Assembly: GCA_002724395.1 (NCBI GenBank)
Contig: PBOR01000063.1
Span: 49,939 to 113,938, forward strand
Length of the DNA: 64,000 nucleotides
Origin: Rhodospirillaceae bacterium
Lineage (GTDB): Bacteria; Pseudomonadota; Alphaproteobacteria; UBA8366
Direction: 5' to 3'
Shown: in pieces, positions 26,866 to 33,853 of the stretch
Position numbering within the stretch: the stretch's first letter is position 1
Layout: each line of letters opens with the position of its first letter
Program-made: the position numbers and the translations under genes
Notes under the pieces: generated by a model
Told to the model about the DNA's origin: nothing
Databases searched by the model: none
The model's input: the letters and a program-made list of their open reading frames with translations, nothing else

Positions 26866-27804
26866 ATGAACGATATGAATACGAACCCGCCTGAAATGCT
26901 TGGCAATCTCACAGGCACGCCCGGTTTGATCAAAGACACTTCTACCGCTGAATTTTCCAATGACGTGATTGCCGCCAGTCAAGAAGTGCCCATAATTGTC
27001 GATTTCTGGGCTGAATCGTGTGGTCCCTGCAAACAACTAGGGCCAATACTCGAAAAAGTGGTTCAGGAAAAAGCAGGCTCGGTCAAGCTGGTAAAGTTGG
27101 ACATAGAACAACATCCTGAAATCCCCCAACAACTCCAGGTTCAGTCAATTCCTGCGGTTTTTGCATTTGTCAAAGGTCGACCTGTTGATGGCTTTGTCGG
27201 AGCGCAACCAGAGAGCCAAATTCGCAGTTTCATTGAACGCGTGATCAAGACCGCTGGCGGCACGTTGGAGCCATCACCGCTGGACGCAGCTCTAGATCAA
27301 GCCGCCGCATTATTGGAAGGTGGTGATTCAGAAAACGCAGCCGGTATTTATGCGCAAATTCTTCAACAACAACCAGACAATATTGCTGCCACCGCAGGTA
27401 TGGCCAAATGCTTGATAGCGGCCGGTCAACCAGACGCCGCCCAAAATCTACTCGACGAAGTTCCGGCCGACAAACAAAGTCAGCCGGAAATCACTGCCGT
27501 GCGAGCGGCTTTAGAGCTAGCCAACGATGCTAAGGAGGCCGTGGGCCAATCTTCAGAACTGGAGGCTGCGGTCTCAGCAAATCCCAAGGACCATCAAGCA
27601 CGCTTCGATCTTTCGATCGCGCAATTTGCGCAAGGACACAACGAAGACGCAGTTGAGCATCTATTAACCATTGTTAGAAGCAACCCTAAATGGAATGAAG
27701 AGGCGGCACGTAAACAACTCATCAAGATTTTCGAAGCTCTTGGCTCGGAGGACCCTGTAACTATCGATGGACGGCAAAGTCTATCGACGATTTTGTTTTC
27801 ATGA
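26866..27804 (+). CDS. cnoX: Thioredoxin-TPR protein, CnoX/YbbN-like
   Basis: 312 residues from ATG 26866, which has AAGGAAAAG 8 nt upstream; a TTG 21 nt earlier is a poorer start. The thioredoxin domain (about 20-130) has FWAESCGPCKQLGPIL with CGPC at 52-55 and the cis-Pro loop QSIPAVFAF (Pro96). TPR-like helices follow (about 140-310: AALLEGGDSENAAGIYAQIL and others). CnoX proteins protect substrates from oxidation and hand them to GroEL/DnaK. The residue before CGPC is Ser rather than the usual Trp. It overlaps the Lon-domain gene by 4 nt. Confidence 0.88.
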   Translation: MNDMNTNPPEMLGNLTGTPGLIKDTSTAEFSNDVIAASQEVPIIVDFWAESCGPCKQLGPILEKVVQEKAGSVKLVKLDIEQHPEIPQQLQVQSIPAVFAFVKGRPVDGFVGAQPESQIRSFIERVIKTAGGTLEPSPLDAALDQAAALLEGGDSENAAGIYAQILQQQPDNIAATAGMAKCLIAAGQPDAAQNLLDEVPADKQSQPEITAVRAALELANDAKEAVGQSSELEAAVSANPKDHQARFDLSIAQFAQGHNEDAVEHLLTIVRSNPKWNEEAARKQLIKIFEALGSEDPVTIDGRQSLSTILFS

Positions 27805-28457
27805 GTGTCTTCGACCCCACCTTTGAGGATCTTGGTACTACGATCTCGATATTTCCCCTTACCGGCGTACTGTTGTTGCCCAGAGGGTGTTTACCGCTAA
27901 ATATATTTGAACCTCGCTATCTAAATATGGCATCGGATGCCTTAAAAACTGATCGCATGATCGGTATGATCCAGCCTACTGATGGCGCAGACACTGCGGA
28001 AAACCCAAAAATTTATAGTACTGGTTGCGCTGGTCGTATCGTAAGCTTCGAGGAACATGACGACGGGCGATACCTAATTATGCTAAAGGGAACCGCGCGA
28101 TTTGACATTGTTGAAGAACTAGAAACAGAACGTGGTTATCGGCGCGTGGTGCCCAATTGGGAACCTTACGCACCCGACCTGGAAGAGCCATCTGGCGCTA
28201 TTCCAGACCGCGGTAAATTCCTTAGTTCATTGAGACAATACTTTGATATAAATAGTATGGATGCTAATTGGGATGCGATTGAAGGAGCGCCTTGTGAAAG
28301 GCTAGTTAACTCAATCGCGATGATCTGCCCCTTCGAACCGTCAGAAAAACAAGCGTTGTTGGAAGCCCCGACGCTGGAAAATAGAATTGAAATATTAGCT
28401 GCCTTGATCAATATGGCGATTATGAGTAACAACGGCGCAAGTAACGACAAGCAATAG
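27801..28457 (+). CDS. LON peptidase substrate-binding-domain protein
   Basis: 218 residues matching the stand-alone Lon N-terminal domain: ISIFPLTGVLLLPRGCLPLNIFEPRYL (broken here as IFPLTGVLLLPRG and NIFEPRYLNM, about 13-45), IGMIQPTDG, GCAGRIVSFEEHDDGRYLIM and LKGTARFDIVEE. There is no ATPase or Ser-Lys protease domain, so it is not Lon itself. The cellular role of these stand-alone domains is unclear. It overlaps cnoX (ATGA), a common alphaproteobacterial pairing that suggests a shared proteostasis role. Confidence 0.9.
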   Translation: MSVFDPTFEDLGTTISIFPLTGVLLLPRGCLPLNIFEPRYLNMASDALKTDRMIGMIQPTDGADTAENPKIYSTGCAGRIVSFEEHDDGRYLIMLKGTARFDIVEELETERGYRRVVPNWEPYAPDLEEPSGAIPDRGKFLSSLRQYFDINSMDANWDAIEGAPCERLVNSIAMICPFEPSEKQALLEAPTLENRIEILAALINMAIMSNNGASNDKQ

Positions 28458-28548
28458 TTTTTAAAATGTCACCTTGTGCACCCAAAGCTTTATGTAAGAC
28501 ATATTTATTAAACCTATTCGTTGATACATTCCCAAAATATGGTGCTAA

Positions 28549-28737
28549 ATGGCTCAAAAATTAGCTGCGGTGGATCCAAAATTGCTTGAAGTGCTTGTCT
28601 GCCCAGTCACAAAAGGACCGCTTCAATATGATCGCAAAAACCAGGAGCTCATAAGTGAGCAGGCAAAACTAGCTTACCCGATTCGGGACGGTATCCCTAT
28701 TATGTTAGTAGACGAAGCGCGTTCTTTAGAACAATAG
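28549..28737 (+). CDS. Trm112 family protein
   Basis: 62 residues: [17 protein letters not shown] (about 13-29) and [16 protein letters not shown] near the C-terminus, the standard Trm112/YcaR pattern. Eukaryotic Trm112 activates methyltransferases; the bacterial proteins are presumed small zinc-ribbon-like activators. Only one Cys is evident (VCPV), so zinc may not be bound. It sits between the Lon-domain gene and a DUF971 gene on the same strand. Confidence 0.92.
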   Translation: MAQKLAAVDPKLLEVLVCPVTKGPLQYDRKNQELISEQAKLAYPIRDGIPIMLVDEARSLEQ

Positions 28738-28759
28738 CGGCGTTTAGCCTCAAACTGTC

Positions 28760-29128
28760 ATGAACTTTCAAACAGAACATTGGCCGACGGAAATACGGCT
28801 AAACAAAGAACAAAAGACACTCGAGGTGGACTTTGATGATGGGAGCTCTTTTACGTTCCCGGCAGAATTACTTCGCGTTGAGAGTCCTTCCGCCGAAGTG
28901 CAGGGACACAATCCCTCCGAAAAAATGGTGGTTCCCGGCCGAAAATATGTTGGGATTATAGGAATAGAGCCAATTGGAAACTACGCTATCAAAATCAATT
29001 TTGACGACCTTCATGACACCGGCATTTTTACCTGGGCGTTTCTCTACGAAATGGGTCAGAACCAGCAGACCATCTGGGAAGGATATTTGGCTGCGATCGC
29101 TGCTAGTGGTCTTAGCCGGGAACCGTGA
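28760..29128 (+). CDS. DUF971 family protein (gamma-butyrobetaine hydroxylase-like N-terminal domain)
   Basis: 122 residues with HWPTEIRLNKEQKTLEVDFD, the LLRVESPSAEVQGH segment and the diagnostic VGIIGIEPIGNYAIKINFDD, HDTGIFTWAFLYEMG. Related proteins are linked to Fe-S or iron-dependent enzymes, but the bacterial stand-alone domain has no fixed function. The gap to Trm112 is 22 nt, so it is probably cotranscribed. Confidence 0.9.
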   Translation: MNFQTEHWPTEIRLNKEQKTLEVDFDDGSSFTFPAELLRVESPSAEVQGHNPSEKMVVPGRKYVGIIGIEPIGNYAIKINFDDLHDTGIFTWAFLYEMGQNQQTIWEGYLAAIAASGLSREP

Positions 29129-29149
29129 AGCTGTATTAATGGTTTTGCG

Positions 29150-30391
29150 TCAAAGGTCCTTACCGCGCACTAAGCGAGGCAAGTCTCCCACATATCCCAT
29201 TGCATGACGCATAAGAAACTTTTTGGCCGGAGGCATTTTATTGACCATCGACAGGCCAAGGTCCCGCGCTAACCGAATAGGCCCTACATCGTTGGAAAAC
29301 AATCGATTAAGGCTGTCTGTGACGGCAATTAAGACTACATTATCAAAACGGCGCCAGCGTTCGTAGCGCTCCAAAACCGCCGACGAGCCGATATCCAAAC
29401 CCAATCTTTTTGCATCAACAATTAATTCCGCCAGAGCCGCCACATCGCGCAACCCCAAATTAAGCCCTTGGCCAGCAATTGGATGAATAGCGTGCGCCGC
29501 ATCTCCAATAAGTGCCAACCTAGTATCCGTGTACCGGTCCGCATGCAACACACCGAGCGGAAACGCGAACCGTGGCCCAGTCAGCTCGACAGCCCCTAGC
29601 CAGTCACCAAACCGCTGATAAAGTTCTTCGAGAAAACTCTCTTCGCTTAAATCTAGATAATAATCAGCCAAATCAGACCGGTCAGTCCACACCACATTGC
29701 TTCGGTTAAGGGTCATGGGTAGCATTGCGAAGGGGCCATTCGGTAAAAATAGCTCCACCGCCACACCCTGATGCTCTCTTTCATGCACCACCGTACAAAC
29801 AATAGATTTTTGCTCGTAGCGATGCTCGGTGTGGCCTATACCCGATAGATTGCGGAGCGTCGAATTACGGCCGTCCGCCGCGACTACCAAGTCCGCTTCA
29901 ATGCAAGCTCCTTCTTCCGTATGCGCTGCCGCGCTATAACCATCGGACTCCAAAGCCGAAACGCAAGCGGGGCTGATTATCTGAAGACCGGGCGTTCTGT
30001 TTCCCTCAGCGTGCAACGCCTCTCGTATCGCGCGGTTCTCGATTATGTAACCGAATGGTTCATCACCCAAATCAGTGTGATCGTAATGCAAAAATAAGGG
30101 CGATATACCACGCAACGGATGTCCATCTGCCACTCGAATATCGAAAATTGGAGAAGCAGCATCCTCCAAAGTCTTCCAAAGCCCGATCGACTTAAAAATA
30201 TTTGCGGACGCATGCGCGATAGCGGAAGCGCGACCATCATATGACTGCGATAGAACGGAACTAGCCTTCTCGCGATCTACAATCGTGACAGCCATCCCCT
30301 GCTTAGCCAGAGTTAATCCCAACACAAATCCGGCCATACCGCCTCCCACGACAAGGACTTGCGAGCGGCTTGATTTTATTAAAGACGACAT
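29150..30391 (-). CDS. UbiH/UbiF/COQ6-type FAD-dependent hydroxylase
   Basis: 413 residues. N-terminal FAD-binding VLVVGGGMAGFVLGLTLAKQG (about 13-33, shown in part: GGGMAGFVLGLTLAK), the DG motif ADLVVAADGRNSTLR (about 166-180) and the second FAD segment LIGDAAHAIHPIAGQGLNLG (about 292-311). This is the pattern of flavin monooxygenases that hydroxylate the ubiquinone ring. Which position it modifies (C5, C6 or C1) cannot be told from sequence. It is convergent with the DUF971 gene and divergent from glnK. Confidence 0.9.
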   Translation of the reverse strand: MSSLIKSSRSQVLVVGGGMAGFVLGLTLAKQGMAVTIVDREKASSVLSQSYDGRASAIAHASANIFKSIGLWKTLEDAASPIFDIRVADGHPLRGISPLFLHYDHTDLGDEPFGYIIENRAIREALHAEGNRTPGLQIISPACVSALESDGYSAAAHTEEGACIEADLVVAADGRNSTLRNLSGIGHTEHRYEQKSIVCTVVHEREHQGVAVELFLPNGPFAMLPMTLNRSNVVWTDRSDLADYYLDLSEESFLEELYQRFGDWLGAVELTGPRFAFPLGVLHADRYTDTRLALIGDAAHAIHPIAGQGLNLGLRDVAALAELIVDAKRLGLDIGSSAVLERYERWRRFDNVVLIAVTDSLNRLFSNDVGPIRLARDLGLSMVNKMPPAKKFLMRHAMGYVGDLPRLVRGKDL

Positions 30392-30429
30392 GTGTTGACC
30401 CTAAACCCGCAGTTAAACAAGTGTCCAGA

Positions 30430-30672
30430 GATTATGAACCGACATCAGACCCACAAGTGTATAAAAATTAACCAGGATATCTAGGCCTGTCTATTTTTTG
30501 TTCACTATCTGGGTGAATGATTCCGGCGCCTCCTATACCATGTTGATATAAAGTCATTTTTTTTCCTTTGGCCAAACGGCATAAATCTTGAAGAGTACAC
30601 CCATGTATGACTCAGCCCGGTAAATTAGTACTGGGCCCATTAATGAATGGTCTCAAGGAAAGGAAATTTCAA
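30430..30672 (+). promoter_or_regulatory. glnK upstream/leader region (parent of an inverted duplicate at 42467-42710)
   Basis: Visible elements: the palindrome TTTGGCCAAA (30567-30576); a 7-bp hairpin with GCCCGGT (30615-30621) and ACTGGGC (30630-30636) around an 8-nt loop; a second small hairpin CCATT/AATGG (near 30637-30650); and AAGGAAATTTCAA before the ATG at 30673. The region aligns almost without gaps to 42710-42467 (minus strand). No GG-N10-GC sigma54 element was found. It is divergent from the UbiH-type gene. Confidence 0.75.
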
Positions 30673-31011
30673 ATGAAATTAGTCATGGGGATCATCAAGC
30701 CTTTCAAGCTTGATGAAGTGCGTGAAGCCCTAACGGCTTTGGGCATGGAGGGCATGACGGTTAGCGAAGTAAAAGGGTTCGGCCGCCAAAAAGGTCAAAC
30801 CGAAGTTTATCGCGGCGCAGAGTATGCTGTGAACTTCCTGCCGAAAATTAAAATTGAGGTCGGCTGTGACGACGATAAAACCGATGCCGTTGTCGAGGCT
30901 ATACAAAACGCAGCTAACACAGGGAAGATCGGTGACGGCAAAATTTTTGTGTCAGACCTAACTAAAACCGTCCGCATACGCACTGGTGAAACCGACGGCG
31001 ATGCTCTCTAG
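30673..31011 (+). CDS. glnK: Nitrogen regulatory protein P-II
   Basis: 112 residues from ATG 30673, which gives the canonical PII N-terminus MKLVMGIIKPFKLDEVREAL and has AAGGAAA upstream. An upstream in-frame ATG at 30607 would run through the leader hairpin and is not preserved in the duplicate copy, so it is rejected. The T-loop GRQKGQTEVYRGAEYAVNF carries the uridylylation tyrosine (YRGAEY), and GDGKIFVSDL matches the PII signature. It senses 2-oxoglutarate/ATP/ADP and regulates AmtB, NtrB and others. amtB follows 24 nt later. Confidence 0.96.
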   Translation: MKLVMGIIKPFKLDEVREALTALGMEGMTVSEVKGFGRQKGQTEVYRGAEYAVNFLPKIKIEVGCDDDKTDAVVEAIQNAANTGKIGDGKIFVSDLTKTVRIRTGETDGDAL

Positions 31012-31035
31012 AGCATGTTTATAAGGAGAAATTTA

Positions 31036-32397
31036 ATGAAACTAGCTAAGTCTCTGATTTGGCCTGTCGGTCTCGGCGCAGCAATACTGCCGACGATGAC
31101 GGTCCCAACTCTTGCCGCCGTTACAGACGAGGCGGCATTCGTTTTTAATACCTTCTCGTTCTTAGTGCATGGTTTTCTTGTCATGCTCATGGCGGCAGGA
31201 TTCGCAATGCTAGAATCCGGCCTAGTGCGCACAAAAAATACGGCTGCAATTTGCCTGAAAAATATAGCTCTCTATTCAATTGCAGGGATCATGTTCTACC
31301 TGATCGGGTACAACTTGATGTACACAGACGTCCCAGAGGGTGGTTGGATCGGCAGTTTCAGCCTTCTATACAATACTTCAGAGGCAGAGCTGGCGCTTCT
31401 AAATGCCGAAAAGAAGACGCCCGAACTTGTCGCAGGCGTTGTAAAAGGTGGCTATTCGGTTATGTCCGACTGGTTCTTCCAGATGGTGTTCGTGGCCACT
31501 GCGGCATCGATTGTGTCCGGCACCGTCGCTGAACGAATCAAGGTATGGCCATTCCTTATTTTCGTCGTGGTCTTAACGGCCTTTATTTATCCGGTCCAGG
31601 CTTCCTGGGTCTGGGGTGGGGGCTGGCTCGCTGCTATGGGCTTCTCCGACTTTGCCGGCTCTACGTTGGTACATTCTACCGGTGGCTGGGCAGCTCTTAC
31701 TGGCGCTATAATACTCGGCGCGCGAAAAGGTAAGTACGGGCCAAATGGAGAGGTACAACCCATTCCCGGTGCAAATCTGCCTCTTGCTACCTTAGGAACC
31801 TTTATTCTTTGGTTCGGCTGGTTTGGCTTTAACGGCGGCTCTCAGCTAGCGCTGGGCAGTGCTGCTGACGCATCAGCAATCGCCATTGTTTACGTTAATA
31901 CCAACCTGGCGGCAGCAGGAGGCGTGGTAGCTGCAATGATCGCGGCGCAGATCTTGTACAAGAAGATCGATCTCACGTTTGCGCTCAACGGCGCTATCGC
32001 GGGGCTGGTATCCATCACTGCAGGGCCCGACCTCCAAAACCACCTTCACGCTATTATAATTGGTGCGATCGGTGGTGTCCTAGTCGCAATCGCTGTACCG
32101 CTTCTGGACAAGCTGAAGGTCGACGACGTGGTAGGTGCAATCTCGGCCCACTTGGTTGCCGGCATTTGGGGCACCCTCGCGGTAGGCATCTTCGGCAGTG
32201 GGTCGCTTCTAACTCAAGCGATTGGTGTCGTCGCAATCGGCGCCTTTGTGGTTATTACCAGCGCTATCGTGTGGTACGTCCTAAAAGAATCTGTCGGCAT
32301 CCGAGTCGATGACGAGGCTGAGGAAATCGGTCTTGATAAGGACGAACTTGGAATGGAGGCCTATCCTGAGTTTGGGCGAGGCTCACAGACCATGTAA
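31036..32397 (+). CDS. amtB: Ammonium transporter
   Basis: 453 residues from ATG 31036, preceded by AAGGAG at proper spacing. An N-terminal signal-like segment ends near PTLAA, followed by about 11 helices. Typical motifs: AGFAMLESGLVRTKNTAAI, FFQMVFVATAASIVSGTVAER, DFAGSTLVHSTGGWAALTGA (twin-His pore region), GWFGFNGGSQ and SAHLVAGIWGTLAVGIFG. Conducts ammonium or ammonia under nitrogen limitation and is blocked by GlnK. It is cotranscribed with glnK and ends at a strong intrinsic terminator. Confidence 0.96.
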   Translation: MKLAKSLIWPVGLGAAILPTMTVPTLAAVTDEAAFVFNTFSFLVHGFLVMLMAAGFAMLESGLVRTKNTAAICLKNIALYSIAGIMFYLIGYNLMYTDVPEGGWIGSFSLLYNTSEAELALLNAEKKTPELVAGVVKGGYSVMSDWFFQMVFVATAASIVSGTVAERIKVWPFLIFVVVLTAFIYPVQASWVWGGGWLAAMGFSDFAGSTLVHSTGGWAALTGAIILGARKGKYGPNGEVQPIPGANLPLATLGTFILWFGWFGFNGGSQLALGSAADASAIAIVYVNTNLAAAGGVVAAMIAAQILYKKIDLTFALNGAIAGLVSITAGPDLQNHLHAIIIGAIGGVLVAIAVPLLDKLKVDDVVGAISAHLVAGIWGTLAVGIFGSGSLLTQAIGVVAIGAFVVITSAIVWYVLKESVGIRVDDEAEEIGLDKDELGMEAYPEFGRGSQTM

Positions 32398-32483
32398 GCC
32401 TCATAGGGAAGGCTGGGATAAGTACCTTTACAGTAAAAAATTCTAATAAGAATTTCCCTAAAATAAAAAAGACACAACCTTAT

Positions 32484-32511
32484 GAGGGGAGCTTTAGCTC
32501 CCCTCTTTTTT
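32484..32511 (+). terminator. Intrinsic terminator of glnK-amtB
   Basis: GAGGGGAGCT and AGCTCCCCTC form a perfect 10-bp stem (32484-32505) with a TT loop, followed by TTTTTT. It is the clearest intrinsic terminator in the window. Confidence 0.9.
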
Positions 32512-32644
32512 GTCCGCGCTAAACGACCCCGGTCTAAGTAAAAACAAACAAGCCGCCAACAAAAACTTATTTCTATTTCCAAATATCCAAAATAACGCAT
32601 ATATTTATTTGGCATTAATAATTCTGTGTTTAATGGCGTAATAA

Positions 32645-33853
32645 ATGAGAAATCCAGCTTTTGACGAATTAGCGGTTTATCCCTTTTGGCGCTTAGCAAA
32701 ACTATTGGAAGGTGTGCCAAAGCCAGAAGGCATAGATGAAATTGCTCTGCAGATAGGCGAGCCGAAAATTCCACCACCAGATTTCGTTGCTGAAATCATT
32801 GCCGAAAATGCTGGAAAATGGGGTAATTATCCGCCGCACCCAGGCACCGCCACCTATCGAACAGCCTGCGCGAATTGGCTCACTCGTCGATACGAATTAC
32901 CCAAAGGGATGATAGACGGTGAACGTAACGTCCTTCCCTGCGCAGGTACGAAAGAAGCGCTCTTTCATATGGGCTTATTAGCAGTGCCGCGCGACAGGCC
33001 CACAGGCAATCAAAAGCCTTATGCGGTGCTGGTCCCCAACCCAGTTTACCAAGTGTACTATGGCGCCGCGGTTTTCTCAGGCGGCGAGCCCTACCCAATC
33101 GCCGCACCCGCAAGCAATAATTTTATGCCCGATTATGCAGGACTTGACCCCGGCATCCTCGAACGAACAGCGCTGGTTTATCTATGCAATCCGTCGAACC
33201 CCCAAGGTGCCAGTGGGTCAATGGACTATTTGGTCAAGCTAATTGATCTCGCACGGCAGCACGATTTTATACTCGTCTTTGATGAATGTTATTCGGAAAT
33301 TTATCGAGGCGACCCGCCGATTGGTGGCTTACAGGTTTGTGCAAAACTAGGTGGTGATCTTAGTAACGTCGTCGTTCTCCATTCCCTCTCCAAGCGCTCT
33401 TCAGCACCGGGCTTACGCTGTGGTTTTGTTGCAGGTGACCCAAACCTCATTGATGCGTATCGTACGATTCGAAGTTATGCGTCTGTTGCTGTGCCTCTAC
33501 CCTTATTGGCGGCAGGTGAAGCACTTTGGAATGATGAAGCCCATGTGGATATAAACCGCGCCCATTACGCTGATTTGTTTGATATTGCGGAGTCTATTCT
33601 TGGCCACATCCCTGGGTTCTCGAGTCCGCCTGGTGGCTTTTATTTATGGTTAGACGTGGGTGATGGCGAAGCTGCTGCCCTACAATTATGGCGAGAAGCA
33701 GCGGTGAAGTGCATGCCTGGCGGGTATATGGCCCAAAACGACCCCTTCACCGGCGAGAATCCGGCGGCGCGGTATCTTCGAGTTTGTTTGGTTCACGATA
33801 AACCGACGGCTCAAGAAGCCCTGGAGAGAATTGCTAGCGTATTGGAAACGTGA
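32645..33853 (+). CDS. dapC: Succinyldiaminopimelate aminotransferase-like PLP enzyme
   Basis: A 402-residue fold-type I aminotransferase: ALQIGEPKIPPPDFV (about 35-49), NYPPHPGTATYR (substrate-binding), LPCAGTKEALFH, LCNPSNPQGASG, FDECYSEIYRG, and the PLP lysine in LHSLSKRSSAPGLRCGF. The GEPKI/GTKEALF pattern matches the alphaproteobacterial DapC group in lysine and peptidoglycan precursor synthesis; other class I/II aminotransferases are possible. The stop overlaps the ftsK GTG start by 4 nt, an arrangement common in Alphaproteobacteria. Confidence 0.85.
   Translation: MRNPAFDELAVYPFWRLAKLLEGVPKPEGIDEIALQIGEPKIPPPDFVAEIIAENAGKWGNYPPHPGTATYRTACANWLTRRYELPKGMIDGERNVLPCAGTKEALFHMGLLAVPRDRPTGNQKPYAVLVPNPVYQVYYGAAVFSGGEPYPIAAPASNNFMPDYAGLDPGILERTALVYLCNPSNPQGASGSMDYLVKLIDLARQHDFILVFDECYSEIYRGDPPIGGLQVCAKLGGDLSNVVVLHSLSKRSSAPGLRCGFVAGDPNLIDAYRTIRSYASVAVPLPLLAAGEALWNDEAHVDINRAHYADLFDIAESILGHIPGFSSPPGGFYLWLDVGDGEAAALQLWREAAVKCMPGGYMAQNDPFTGENPAARYLRVCLVHDKPTAQEALERIASVLET

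Noticed and set aside
30430..30672. A sigma54 promoter ahead of glnK
   Set aside because: I looked for GG-N10-GC around the TTTGGCCAAACGGC region and elsewhere in the leader and found no acceptable match in either copy.
30607..30672. A 22-residue N-terminal extension of GlnK from ATG 30607
   Set aside because: It runs through the leader hairpin, is unlike PII proteins, and the corresponding frame in the duplicate copy has a TAA stop.
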